Shown in pieces: positions 51,518 through 60,537 of a stretch of DNA of 64,000 bases. The position numbers were made by a program, and so were the translations under genes. Below the pieces are notes generated by a model. It had not been told where the DNA came from. It saw only the letters and a list, made by a program, of their open reading frames with translations, and searched no databases. How positions within the stretch are numbered: position 1 is the first letter of the stretch; each line of letters starts with the position of its first letter. Source of the stretch: Sinomicrobium kalidii (GTDB lineage: Bacteria; Bacteroidota; Bacteroidia; Flavobacteriales; Flavobacteriaceae); contig NZ_CP089211.1 in assembly GCF_021183825.1 (NCBI RefSeq), positions 806,001-870,000 of the forward strand, written 5' to 3'.

Positions 51518-51607
51518 TTATATTTTTCTTACGCAATCTTTTGCTATATATTCAGCAATATCTTTAAGATCGTCTTTAGCCTGAAATGTCCAGTTTATTT
51601 GAACCAC
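51518..51607 (-). pseudogene. Truncated ParE/RelE-type toxin
   Basis: A 29-codon frame (GTG at 51607, stop at 51518-51520) reads VVQINWTFQAKDDLKDIAEY then IAKDCVRKI before the stop. This is the start of a ParE/RelE toxin (W-x-x-x-A...DL..I..YI), which normally has about 95 residues. It overlaps the 3' end of the antitoxin gene by 13 bases, as intact pairs do. The rest is missing: the downstream 60 bp show no continuation in other frames. The toxin is therefore dead. Confidence 0.7.
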
Positions 51608-51777
51608 TTCTCCATTTCATCATCAAGATCGGTTTCCGATAAGATTTCATTGCTTTCCGACTGCTTGTTGCTCCGTTCAATTTTCTCCACCAGGATGAGT
51701 CTTTCTATTAATTCATCAATAGAAAATTCTTCGGGAAGCCTATCTATTTGTTCTCGCAGTTTAGCCTTTGTTAACAT
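51595..51777 (-). CDS. Antitoxin of a ParE/RelE-type pair
   Basis: 60 residues from the ATG at 51777 (an upstream start is possible but adds hydrophobic residues unlike the family). The sequence is acidic and helical, with SIDELIERLILVEKIERSNK and a C-terminus (SETDLDDEMEKWFK) typical of antitoxins that wrap a RelE/ParE toxin in Bacteroidota. The toxin beside it is truncated, so the antitoxin is an orphan. Confidence 0.7.
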   Translation of the reverse strand: MLTKAKLREQIDRLPEEFSIDELIERLILVEKIERSNKQSESNEILSETDLDDEMEKWFK

Positions 51778-51842
51778 CTTCAATATAATTATTAGTCGAT
51801 GTACATAAAGGTACAAATAAAACAGAAAAATCCGTGAATTAT

Positions 51843-52631
51843 TTATAACTCTCCTGCATTCGCAATAAGTTCGGCGATGTCCATAACAGCAATATCGGCT
51901 TCTTTTTCCTTGCCTTTTACACCGTCCGTCATCATGGTGTTGCAGAACGGACAGCCTGCCGCTATAACATCAGGCTGTGTTTCCAATGCCTGCTCGGTCC
52001 TCTCGATATTGACGTCCTTATTGCCCTTTTCGGGCTCTTTGAACATCTGGGCACCTCCGGCACCACAACAAAGTCCTGCTTTTTTGCATTTGCGCATCTC
52101 TACCAGTTCCACGTCGAGTTTACGGATGAGTTCCCTCGGGGCTTCATAGACTCCGTTGGCCCGGCCCAGGTAACACGGATCGTGGTATGTAATCCGCTTT
52201 CCTTTGAACTTTCCGCCCTCAATGGCAAGCCGGCCTTCTTCCAGTAATGATCTCAGGAACTGGGTATGGTGCATTACCTCGTAATTTCCTCCCAGTGAAG
52301 GGTATTCGTTTTTCAGGGTATTAAAACAGTGCGGACATGCCGTTACTATTTTTTTCACTTCATAACCGTTAAGTACCTCTATGTTGGTTACGGCCTGCAT
52401 CTGGAAAAGGAATTCGTTCCCGGCCCGCTTGGCCGGGTCTCCGGTACAGCTTTCTTCGGTTCCGAGCACGGCAAATTCCACACCGGCCTTGTGAAGCAGT
52501 TTTACCAAAGCCCTGGTGATCTTTTTGGCCCTGTCGTCAAAGCTTCCGGCACAGCCTACCCAAAAGAGCACTTCAGGTTGCCTGCCTTCAGCCATCATTT
52601 CGGCCATAGTAGGTACTTTCAGTTCACCCAT
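51843..52631 (-). CDS. Heterodisulfide reductase-related Fe-S protein (two CCG domains)
   Basis: 262 residues with two CCG-type cysteine modules: CPHCFNTL.. and ..YHDPCYLGR..KAGLCCGAGGAQM, then AAGCPFCNTMM. Such modules bind [4Fe-4S] clusters or related centres and occur in HdrB, LutA and GlpC. It probably works with the membrane Fe-S protein at 53286-54593, as a split version of one enzyme, passing electrons to or from a quinone. The substrate is unknown. It starts 79 bp after the HAD gene. Confidence 0.85.
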   Translation of the reverse strand: MGELKVPTMAEMMAEGRQPEVLFWVGCAGSFDDRAKKITRALVKLLHKAGVEFAVLGTEESCTGDPAKRAGNEFLFQMQAVTNIEVLNGYEVKKIVTACPHCFNTLKNEYPSLGGNYEVMHHTQFLRSLLEEGRLAIEGGKFKGKRITYHDPCYLGRANGVYEAPRELIRKLDVELVEMRKCKKAGLCCGAGGAQMFKEPEKGNKDVNIERTEQALETQPDVIAAGCPFCNTMMTDGVKGKEKEADIAVMDIAELIANAGEL

Positions 52632-52710
52632 AATTTTATTTGCATTTATGACCGGGATTTACGGTGTATGATCTGTCAAAAAATCATGATCATTAAACCG
52701 TAAATTCCAT

Positions 52711-53157
52711 TCAGTCGTGTTTTCCATCATCGAACACCTCGATGGTCACCTCTTTTTCGATAAGGTCTGTAAACTTACCGTTATATCTTGTGGCCCGGAC
52801 CAGGTGATTGTCGATCCAGTGGTAATTTCCACCTCTCGGTTTTCCCATCAGCAGTCCGTGGTATTTAAATCCGTGCCTGTCCAGCCATTCTTCGGTCACT
52901 TTCCTGTGGTCTTCCGTCCTGGACGTAAAAAAAGTAATAACATGCCCTTCTTCATACCATTTATTCAGCGTTGTCAGGGCATCGGGAAACGGTTCACATG
53001 TTGCCATACGTTCCGGCTCTTCATTGGGCACGTCTTCGGTCACGGTACCGTCAATATCGATCAGGTAATTCTTTATTCCCTGCGGCAATACCGGGCTTAT
53101 GTGCTCACCTGCTTCTACTTTGTCGTGTAACAGCCTTTCTACTTCTTCCTTTTTCAT
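52711..53157 (-). CDS. HAD-superfamily phosphatase-like protein
   Basis: 148 residues. Motif I is D-x-D-G-T (YLIDIDGTVTED, ~31-42) and motif II Thr/Ser in TFFTSRTEDHR (~74-84), then the conserved Lys in MGKPRGGNYHW. It belongs to the small HAD hydrolases that include nucleotidase and polysaccharide-linked phosphatases. It is inserted between the two Fe-S genes; whether it contributes to their function is unknown. Confidence 0.83.
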   Translation of the reverse strand: MKKEEVERLLHDKVEAGEHISPVLPQGIKNYLIDIDGTVTEDVPNEEPERMATCEPFPDALTTLNKWYEEGHVITFFTSRTEDHRKVTEEWLDRHGFKYHGLLMGKPRGGNYHWIDNHLVRATRYNGKFTDLIEKEVTIEVFDDGKHD

Positions 53158-53285
53158 AGCGTCTGCGTCCTTTTTCGGACATCATTTTGGATTGGTTATA
53201 CTTTGGTTTACTTTGTTTATTTACTTTTAATCTTCCCGAAACCCATATCCCATAACCGAAGGGTCCTCCCGTATTCAATTATGGG

Positions 53286-54593
53286 CTATTCGTCTTTCCA
53301 GTTCAGCCTGTCCATCTGGTTATAGGGCCAGGGTGCACCGTTGTTCTCTATATTGGTCATCATATTGTTCAGTTCGGCCGGGGCCGCAGACTGCTCCATG
53401 ACCAGATAACGCCGCATGTCCAGGATAATGGACAGGGGGTTAATGCTCACCGGGCAAGCTTCCACACAGGCGTTGCACGAAGTACACGCCCAAAGTTCTT
53501 CCCGGGTGATATAATCGTCTAATAACGACTTGTTATCTTCTGCAAAAGTACCATTATTATCTATATTTTTCCCAACTTCTTCCAGACGATCCCGGGTATC
53601 CATCATAATTTTTCTCGGGGACAGTTTCTTCCCGGTCTGGTTTGCCGGGCACTCACTGGTACACCGGCCGCATTCCGTACAGGTATAGGCACTGAGGAGC
53701 TGTACCCAGTTCAGGTCCGTCACATCCGATACGCCGAATTTTTCGGGTGCCGCACCATCGCCTTCTTCTTTCGGCGGAGCGGCAAACGGATCGGCATCGG
53801 GGTCCATCATTAATTTTACTTCATTGGTCACGGCTTCCAGGTTATCCATCTGCCCTTTCGGATTCAAGCCTGCAAAATAAGTGTTCGGGAATGCCAGCAG
53901 AATGTGCAGGTGTTTGGAATAATAGAGATAATTGAGAAAGATCAGTATCCCTACAATGTGCAGCCACCACGCGCTTCGTTCAACAACATGCAAAGTGGAT
54001 TCCGGGAGACCGTCAAACCACGGAGCTATAAACCCGCTCACTACATTTCCCGCCTGCATTTGCTGAAACGGGACATCGGTGGCATTCATGGTAAGGAAAA
54101 GGATCATCAGCACCATTTCGAAATAGAGGATCAGGTTTCCGTCGTTTTTGGGCCATCCTTTCATTTCCGGGTTCCGGAACCGCTTTAACCGGATGACGTT
54201 CCGCCGTATCCAGAAAACGATCACCGCAATGAGCACCAGTAATGCCAGAATTTCGAAGCCTCCTATGAGCACGGTATAAAACCCTCCCATGAAAGAGAAT
54301 ACCCGGTGCGTCCCGAAAAGACCGTCAATAATGATCTCCAGCACTTCTATATTGATAATGAGAAAACCGAGATAGACTATGATATGCATGATCCCTGCCA
54401 CGGGGCGGACCACCATTTTTTGCTGCCCCAGGGCAATACGGGCCATGTTTTTAAACCGCTGCGACTTGTTGTCCGACCTCTCGGTTGCCTTGCCCAGCCG
54501 GATATTGCGTACCAGTTTCCGGATATTCCGGACAAAGAACCCTATCCCCGCTATGAGGACAACCGCAAAAATTATATTTGGTATGACAGCCAT
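53286..54593 (-). CDS. Membrane-bound 4Fe-4S dicluster oxidoreductase subunit
   Basis: 435 residues. The N-terminal half has several transmembrane helices (~5-25, 65-90, 100-130, 155-175, 210-235), resembling the haem-binding membrane part of HdrE/NarI-type subunits. The C-terminal half holds two ferredoxin motifs, CTECGRCTSECP (~303-314) and CTSCNACVEACP (~367-378). Together with the CCG-domain protein downstream it resembles the HdrDE or lactate-utilisation type complex. A menaquinone-linked electron transfer role is inferred. Confidence 0.85.
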   Translation of the reverse strand: MAVIPNIIFAVVLIAGIGFFVRNIRKLVRNIRLGKATERSDNKSQRFKNMARIALGQQKMVVRPVAGIMHIIVYLGFLIINIEVLEIIIDGLFGTHRVFSFMGGFYTVLIGGFEILALLVLIAVIVFWIRRNVIRLKRFRNPEMKGWPKNDGNLILYFEMVLMILFLTMNATDVPFQQMQAGNVVSGFIAPWFDGLPESTLHVVERSAWWLHIVGILIFLNYLYYSKHLHILLAFPNTYFAGLNPKGQMDNLEAVTNEVKLMMDPDADPFAAPPKEEGDGAAPEKFGVSDVTDLNWVQLLSAYTCTECGRCTSECPANQTGKKLSPRKIMMDTRDRLEEVGKNIDNNGTFAEDNKSLLDDYITREELWACTSCNACVEACPVSINPLSIILDMRRYLVMEQSAAPAELNNMMTNIENNGAPWPYNQMDRLNWKDE

Positions 54594-54634
54594 ATTTTCT
54601 GGATTATAACTACTGAACTCTCTTTCCTCCCGGT

Positions 54635-55588
54635 CTATTTATCCGGTTCTTCTTCGGGTGGCTCATATTGTTTGGCCCTTTTGCCAAACAGGGAAAAATG
54701 CACATACCTCTTGGGGTTGAGTTTCATATCCTGCAACAACTGCTCCAACTGCCGGGACGCCCCGGTAAGGTTGTCGTACAGCTCTTCATCCTTGAGCAGC
54801 TTCCCTACGGAGCCTTCTCCCCGGTCGATCTTTTCAACAACACGGTTAAAACCGGTTATGGTCTGCTGCAGTTCTGCCATGGTCTGTTCCAGGTTGGCTT
54901 CTGCCAGGGTGCCCGAAACGTCTTTCAGGTTCCCGGTGAGCCCTTCTATATTTTCGATGGAATTGTCCAGCTTTTGCTTATTATCCCTCAACAATGCATT
55001 CAGGGTTACCGAACTGCTTTTAAAATTAGCTGTGATATCCTTTAAATCGGCAATACTGGTTTTCAGGTTGGCCCTGGATTCCTCGTCCAGTATGGTATTG
55101 ACCCCGGAAAGCACGGAATCGGCATGTTCCAGCATACTCCCCAGCTTGGCCTGCAAAGGGGTCAGTTTTTGTGTAACCAGTTCCGTAAGCCCCGGCTTTA
55201 TGAAAGACGGAAGGGTATCTCCCGAAATGGATTTTTCACTACCGTCAAAGACCGGAACGATCTGTATGGCTTTTCCGCCAATGATCCCCGTATCGTGAAG
55301 TACTGCCTTACTGCTTTTGGAAAATTCAAAATCGTTCTCCACAGAAAATGTCACCAGCAGCTTTCCCTTTTCGTTTAAAAAGCGAATATTCATGATCTTC
55401 CCCACGGGAAAGCCGTTAATACTAACGGAAGTTCCCGTAGCCAACCCACCTACATCGTCATACACCGCATAGTATGTCCTGTAGGATTTAAAAAGCGGAT
55501 TGGATTTCAAATAGCTAAAGCCCAGTATAAATAACAATATACCGCCTAAAACTATAATAGCTGTTTTAAATTCTCTGGATATTTTCAA
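54635..55588 (-). CDS. MlaD/MCE family protein
   Basis: 317 residues: one N-terminal transmembrane helix (IIVLGGILLFILGFSYL, ~11-27), an MCE domain (~38-115, DVGGLATGTSVSINGFPVGKI) and a long helical coiled-coil C-terminus (~130-295). It is a substrate-binding subunit of an ABC lipid transporter that keeps phospholipids in balance at the outer membrane. The ATPase and permease are not in the window. In Bacteroidota it commonly sits beside the amidase gene seen here. Confidence 0.88.
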   Translation of the reverse strand: MKISREFKTAIIVLGGILLFILGFSYLKSNPLFKSYRTYYAVYDDVGGLATGTSVSINGFPVGKIMNIRFLNEKGKLLVTFSVENDFEFSKSSKAVLHDTGIIGGKAIQIVPVFDGSEKSISGDTLPSFIKPGLTELVTQKLTPLQAKLGSMLEHADSVLSGVNTILDEESRANLKTSIADLKDITANFKSSSVTLNALLRDNKQKLDNSIENIEGLTGNLKDVSGTLAEANLEQTMAELQQTITGFNRVVEKIDRGEGSVGKLLKDEELYDNLTGASRQLEQLLQDMKLNPKRYVHFSLFGKRAKQYEPPEEEPDK

Positions 55589-55849
55589 ATGTTCTCGCTT
55601 TTTGGGTTGTGAACAAATTTAGAAATAATTTTATTAAGACGCTTTTTAGATTGCGGATATTCCCCATGAGATCCCGAAAGTTAAAGGCAACCCCAAAGAA
55701 TAAGAACAGGTAGTACAGCCTCAGCTATCTGATAGCCGGGCCGGAGCAGTAATAGTCCGGCAGCTCATTCAGTATGCTTTGAATCCACAGTGCAACCGGC
55801 TTTTACCGGTTTCTCTTCTCACCACCCCTGAATTCCGAACCCGTCAGTT

Positions 55850-56938
55850 TTAATTGTGAAGTACTTCATTTACGGAAACACGCGCACCGTTTTTGTACGC
55901 TACGATGTAAGCATTGTCATACCCTTTGCCTTTTGCCTGCTGTTGCAGCTTCCGGGCCTCATCATAGCTGGAGGTTTCCCCGTAGAGGTAACGGAACACA
56001 CTTCCGAATGTCTCCATCGATATGGGAGACAACCCCCTGAAGTTATAACGCTTGGGCTCTATTTTATTGTTGCCTGCGGCAATCTGTACCTTAAATACCA
56101 CACCCGGAGCCGGATGTTCTTTGACCGGAGACACAGGAGGTTCTTCTATAGCAATATTATCGGTGACGTTTTTTTTGTACCGTACAATGGCACTGGCTAT
56201 ATTCCTGGAAACTTCCGCCTGCCCTTTACGGGAGGTCAGGTAGTTTTTTTCATTCCGGTTACTTAAAAATCCGGTTTCTACCAGCACACTGGGCATAAAA
56301 GTCTGGTGCAACACGATAAATCCCGCCTGTTTTACGCCACGGTTCTTTCGTTTCAGCTTTACCGTAAAATTGTCCTGTAGTAATTTTGCCAGCTCAATGC
56401 TCTGGGCAAGAAACTCTTCCTGCATAATGGTAAGACCGATAACGGATTCCGGAGAGTTAATATCGTATTGGGCATAATTAGCTTCGTGATTTTCTTCCAG
56501 GTAAATAACCTCGTTCTCCGCTTTTGCCACTTCAAAGTTTCGTTTGTTGGCGTGCAGTCCCAGCACAAAAGTCTCCGTACCGTAGGCATTGGAATTGTGG
56601 GAATTGCAGTGGATGGAAACAAAGAGATCGGCATTGGCCTCATTCGCAATCTTACCGCGAACGTACAGGTTCACAAACTTATCGGTCTTCCGTGTATAAA
56701 TTACTTTTATACCCTTATGTTTTTCCAGTTCCTTCCCGACCGCGAGGACAATATCCAGAGCCACATTCTTTTCTTTGGCTCCGTTACCTATATTCCCCGG
56801 GTCGTGTCCTCCATGCCCTGCATCGAGCACCACAGTGAAAACTTTTCCGGTTTTTTCCTGCCCTTTTCCTTCCGCGAAGGAACACAACCATAAAAAACCT
56901 GCCAGCAACACCGGCAGCATCCCAAGCTTTTTTACCAT
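55850..56938 (-). CDS. N-acetylmuramoyl-L-alanine amidase with SPOR-like C-terminus
   Basis: 362 residues, signal peptide ~1-25. Amidase_3 domain (~33-255): zinc His in VVLDAGHGGHDPG, Glu in AKEKNVALDIV, His in FVSIHCNSH, and catalytic Glu in SVLVETGFLSN. A C-terminal SPOR-like region (~282-362, KVQIAAGN...DEARKLQQQAKGKGYDNAYIV-type) probably targets septal peptidoglycan. It splits the wall at division. It is divergent from lptD with a 250-bp gap. Confidence 0.92.
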   Translation of the reverse strand: MVKKLGMLPVLLAGFLWLCSFAEGKGQEKTGKVFTVVLDAGHGGHDPGNIGNGAKEKNVALDIVLAVGKELEKHKGIKVIYTRKTDKFVNLYVRGKIANEANADLFVSIHCNSHNSNAYGTETFVLGLHANKRNFEVAKAENEVIYLEENHEANYAQYDINSPESVIGLTIMQEEFLAQSIELAKLLQDNFTVKLKRKNRGVKQAGFIVLHQTFMPSVLVETGFLSNRNEKNYLTSRKGQAEVSRNIASAIVRYKKNVTDNIAIEEPPVSPVKEHPAPGVVFKVQIAAGNNKIEPKRYNFRGLSPISMETFGSVFRYLYGETSSYDEARKLQQQAKGKGYDNAYIVAYKNGARVSVNEVLHN

Positions 56939-57188
56939 CTACCTTATAATTTACAAAAACGACAAATCCAGATATTGCGGGGCTTCCTTATTAATTTTAA
57001 ACGTATCAGGTTCAAAATATTGTTAAAAAGCGAAGCATTATTTATCCCGACCGTCATGTTCCATTTCCGTATTACCCGATGGGCGGATATCGCATGTGTC
57101 AAAAAAAACATAAAATCAAAACCCGTAACGAGGAATTCGTATATTTTTTTTACATCTTTGCCTGTATGAAAAACAGGACGGGAAAACC

Positions 57189-59987
57189 ATGCCTGATCCG
57201 AAGCCGGAACATACCGGGTCATTTTTTACAAAAATAGGATTTAAAGCATTGCAAGCAAATAACCCTTACATACTTTTAGTGTTTATTTTGCTGTTTTGCC
57301 AGCCGTTTCTTTTTGCACAGGAAACCCCGGTAAAGCAACCGCTGAACATTGAAGCCGGGAAAGACTCTTTACAAGTACCTGTTAAAGAAGCGCTTCCGGA
57401 CCTCACAGTCAACGATTCTATCATTGCAGACCATATACTACTGGACAGTACACAAATAAACAAGGTCCAGGACAGCATCGAACAGGACAGTGTACCGCCG
57501 AAAAAGGAGCTTATTGCAGACCAAATAAAATACAAGGCCAAAGACTACCAGAAAACAGTACGCAGTGAGAACAAGATATACCTGTATAACGAGGCCGAGG
57601 TGTATTACCAGGACACCGAACTCAAATCGGGGGTTATTGTTATTGATTATGAAAAAAAGGAAGTGTATGCCGGGCGGATAAAAGACTCGACGGGAACACT
57701 GGTTCAGGCCCCTTATTTCAAACAGGGGAGCAATGTAGTGGAGCCGGACTCCATCCGGTATAATTTCGATACGCAAAAGGCACTGATCTGGAATTCCAGA
57801 TCGGAACAGACCGTGGGAGGTGAAATGAATGTATTTGCCGAGGTCACCAAAAAGGAAAACGATTCTGTTTACTTCCTTCACGAAGGAAAACTCACCACTT
57901 CCAAAAACCTGGACGACCCGGAATATTACATCCGGGTCCGAAAAGCCAAGTTCGTTCCGAAAGAAAAAGTTATTGCGGGGTTCAGTAATATGTATATTGC
58001 TGATGTCCCCACACCTATTGCAGTGCCGTTTGCCTACTTCCCGATGTCTCAGGAAAGCAGTGAATCGGGACTGATATTCCCTACCTTCGGAGAGGTGAAC
58101 GACCAGGGCTATTTTTTACAGAACGGAGGCTATTACTTTGCTATAAACGACCACTTGGACCTGGCCGTGCTGGGTGATTATTACACCAACGGGAGTTACG
58201 GTTTCCGTACGGAGACCAACTATGCCGCACGCTATAAATTTCGCGGAAATTTCAATTTCAGGTTTGAAAACCTCGTACAGGGGCAACGGGGGTTCCCTGA
58301 TTACAGCCGGCAAACCCGGTACAACATCCAGTGGTCGCACAGCCAGGACGCCAAGGCAAATCCCAGTTCCCGGTTCTCGGCCAGTGTAAACCTGGGGAGC
58401 AGCCGGTATTACAAAGACTCTTACAACCAGGTGAATACCGGGAATTTTATGAACAACACCCTGACGTCGTCCATCTCCTACTCCAAGTCGTTTCCGGGAT
58501 ATCCGGCGGTAAACCTCAGCCTTACGGCCACACACTCGCAAAACACCAATACGGAAACCATCAACATGACATTGCCTACCCTGCAGGCCAGCGTGGAGCG
58601 TATTTACCCGTTTGCCCCGAAATCGGGCATCAAAAAAGGCATTTTCCAGAACATCAACTTTCAGTATAACCTCCGGGCGGAAAACAGTTTTGAAACCACC
58701 GATTCCCTGTTCTTTAAAAAGGAAATGTTTGAAACCGCCAAAACGGGATTCAGACACAGTATTCCTCTCAGCACGAATTTCAAGGTATTCAAACACCTGA
58801 GCACCTCCCTCAGCGTGAATTATGACGATGTATGGCAACTCAAAACCATACGAAGAAACGATTACGACCCCGATCTGGAAGAGGCCCCGATCGATACCAT
58901 AAGCGGTTTTGACCGTTTTGGCCAGTACAATTTCAGTGCCAGCCTGGGAACTACACTTTACGGGATGTTCACCTTTAAAGAAGGAAAAAAGATTAAGGCC
59001 ATACGCCACGTCATACGCCCTTCCATAAGCTACGGTTATACCCCGGGCTTTGACCAGTATTACGATGAGTACATCGCAAACGAAGAAGGCGACCGGGAAC
59101 TGTACACCCGGTTCGAAGGCGGTGTTTACGGTACGCCGAGCAGGGGAAATTCCAATAACATAGGGATATCTGTCAGCAACACTCTTGAAGCCAAGGTTCA
59201 GGACAGGGACACCACGGCCACAGAACCCAAAAAGATCACCCTGCTCAACAACCTCAACTTTTCCACCAGTTACAATATTGCTGCAGATTCATTGCCATGG
59301 AGCCCGTTGCGGGTAACGGGAGGCGTGCCGTTGTTTGACAACAAAATGACCGTCAATTTCGGGGCTACCCTGGACCCTTATGCCATTGATAACAGCGGTA
59401 ACCGGATAGAAAAATTCAATATCGACAATGGAGGAAGCCTTTTCCGGCTCACCAATGCCAACCTCACTACGAGTTACACTATTTCGAGCAAGACCTTCAA
59501 AGGAAGCGGAGTGGACCGGGACGCTGATAATACACAGAGCGGCGGAAGGGACGACGACCTGTTCGGAACCTCACAGGACTTTAGTGACGGCAGGATGTTC
59601 CCCGATGATGACGAGGAGGACGAAGAAGAGGAAGATACCAAGTTTTACGGGGCATCTTTGCCCTGGGATCTGCGACTGGCCTATTCCATGACCTATTCGA
59701 ATTCCAACCGGCAAAACGAAATCAGCAACAATTCCCTGATGTTCTCGGGCAACGTGGAGCTCTCTCCGAAATGGCGCGTAGGCGTGTCTTCCGGATATGA
59801 TTTTAAGAACAGGGGGTTCAGCTATACACAGCTTCGTTTTGAGCGGGACCTTGAAAGCTGGCGTATGAACTTTAGCTGGACACCTTTCGGGAACCGCACC
59901 TCGTGGTACTTCTTTATCGGGATAAAGAGTTCCATGCTCAGCGATATCAAATGGGAAAAAAGACGGAATCCGGACAGGCGGTTATAG
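57189..59987 (+). CDS. lptD: LPS-assembly protein LptD
   Basis: 932 residues: N-terminal signal segment (~26-44) then the OstA/jellyroll part (~95-210, KAKDYQKTVRSENKIYLYNE) and the large beta-barrel. LFTY-type strands: PIAVPFAYFPMSQESSESGL and the C-terminal LRFERDLESWRMNFSWTPFG and FFIGIKSSMLSDIKWEKRRN. It inserts lipopolysaccharide into the outer leaflet of the outer membrane. An acidic linker (PDDDEEDEEEEDTKF, ~805-819) is a noticeable insert. RidA lies 78 bp downstream in the same direction. Confidence 0.9.
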   Translation: MPDPKPEHTGSFFTKIGFKALQANNPYILLVFILLFCQPFLFAQETPVKQPLNIEAGKDSLQVPVKEALPDLTVNDSIIADHILLDSTQINKVQDSIEQDSVPPKKELIADQIKYKAKDYQKTVRSENKIYLYNEAEVYYQDTELKSGVIVIDYEKKEVYAGRIKDSTGTLVQAPYFKQGSNVVEPDSIRYNFDTQKALIWNSRSEQTVGGEMNVFAEVTKKENDSVYFLHEGKLTTSKNLDDPEYYIRVRKAKFVPKEKVIAGFSNMYIADVPTPIAVPFAYFPMSQESSESGLIFPTFGEVNDQGYFLQNGGYYFAINDHLDLAVLGDYYTNGSYGFRTETNYAARYKFRGNFNFRFENLVQGQRGFPDYSRQTRYNIQWSHSQDAKANPSSRFSASVNLGSSRYYKDSYNQVNTGNFMNNTLTSSISYSKSFPGYPAVNLSLTATHSQNTNTETINMTLPTLQASVERIYPFAPKSGIKKGIFQNINFQYNLRAENSFETTDSLFFKKEMFETAKTGFRHSIPLSTNFKVFKHLSTSLSVNYDDVWQLKTIRRNDYDPDLEEAPIDTISGFDRFGQYNFSASLGTTLYGMFTFKEGKKIKAIRHVIRPSISYGYTPGFDQYYDEYIANEEGDRELYTRFEGGVYGTPSRGNSNNIGISVSNTLEAKVQDRDTTATEPKKITLLNNLNFSTSYNIAADSLPWSPLRVTGGVPLFDNKMTVNFGATLDPYAIDNSGNRIEKFNIDNGGSLFRLTNANLTTSYTISSKTFKGSGVDRDADNTQSGGRDDDLFGTSQDFSDGRMFPDDDEEDEEEEDTKFYGASLPWDLRLAYSMTYSNSNRQNEISNNSLMFSGNVELSPKWRVGVSSGYDFKNRGFSYTQLRFERDLESWRMNFSWTPFGNRTSWYFFIGIKSSMLSDIKWEKRRNPDRRL

Positions 59988-60065
59988 CGGTGACTCCGGT
60001 CGTTTTTCATTCCCTGTTTTGTCCGGCCCGGATTATAGTATAAGTAAAAAATAAAACCAATTAAC

Positions 60066-60449
60066 ATGAAAAAGATCATCAACACCGACCAGGCACCTGC
60101 ACCCATAGGACCTTATAACCAGGCTGTTTTAAGCGGGAACACACTCTACATATCCGGGCAGATCCCGCTCGACCCGAAGACCGGGGAATTGGTCCGGAAA
60201 TCCATTGAAGAGGAAACCACACAGGTAATGCAGAACCTTAAAGCCATTCTCAGCGCTGCCGGAATGGATTTTGACCATGTTATCAAATCTTCCATTTTTA
60301 TCAGTGACATGAACAATTTCGGAAAGATCAACGAAGTTTACGGCAAGTATTTCAGTGAAGATACCGCCCCGGCCAGGGAAACGGTAGAAGTGGCCAATTT
60401 GCCCAAATTCGTGAATGTGGAGATCTCTATGATCGCCGTAAAATCCTAA
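60066..60449 (+). CDS. RidA family reactive intermediate deaminase
   Basis: 127 residues. It hydrolyses reactive enamine/imine intermediates of amino-acid metabolism. Characteristic: APIGPYNQAVLSGNTLYISGQIPLDPKTG (first part ~14-42), the conserved Arg in PARETVEVANLPK (~106) and VNVEISMIAVK at the end. It is followed by a palindromic repeat element rather than a classical terminator. Confidence 0.95.
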   Translation: MKKIINTDQAPAPIGPYNQAVLSGNTLYISGQIPLDPKTGELVRKSIEEETTQVMQNLKAILSAAGMDFDHVIKSSIFISDMNNFGKINEVYGKYFSEDTAPARETVEVANLPKFVNVEISMIAVKS

Positions 60450-60457
60450 ACAAAAAA

Positions 60458-60527
60458 TTATGATAGAGACGCACGGCCGTTTTTTCACGTGGAGACGCAC
60501 GGCCGTGCGTCTCTATCTATCATAATT
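60458..60527. repeat. Palindromic GAGACGCACGGCCGTGCGTC element after ridA
   Basis: A perfect 22-bp palindrome at 60492-60513, preceded by a partial copy (60465-60480, GAGACGCACGGCCGT) and flanked by TTATGATAGAGA (60458-60469) and TCTATCTATCATAA (60512-60525, offset by four extra bases), which can form a larger stem. Related, decayed copies lie at 17398-17419 and 50903-50926. It could act as a transcription terminator or as mobile, REP-like DNA; neither is shown. Confidence 0.75.
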
Positions 60528-60537
60528 ATATATATAT

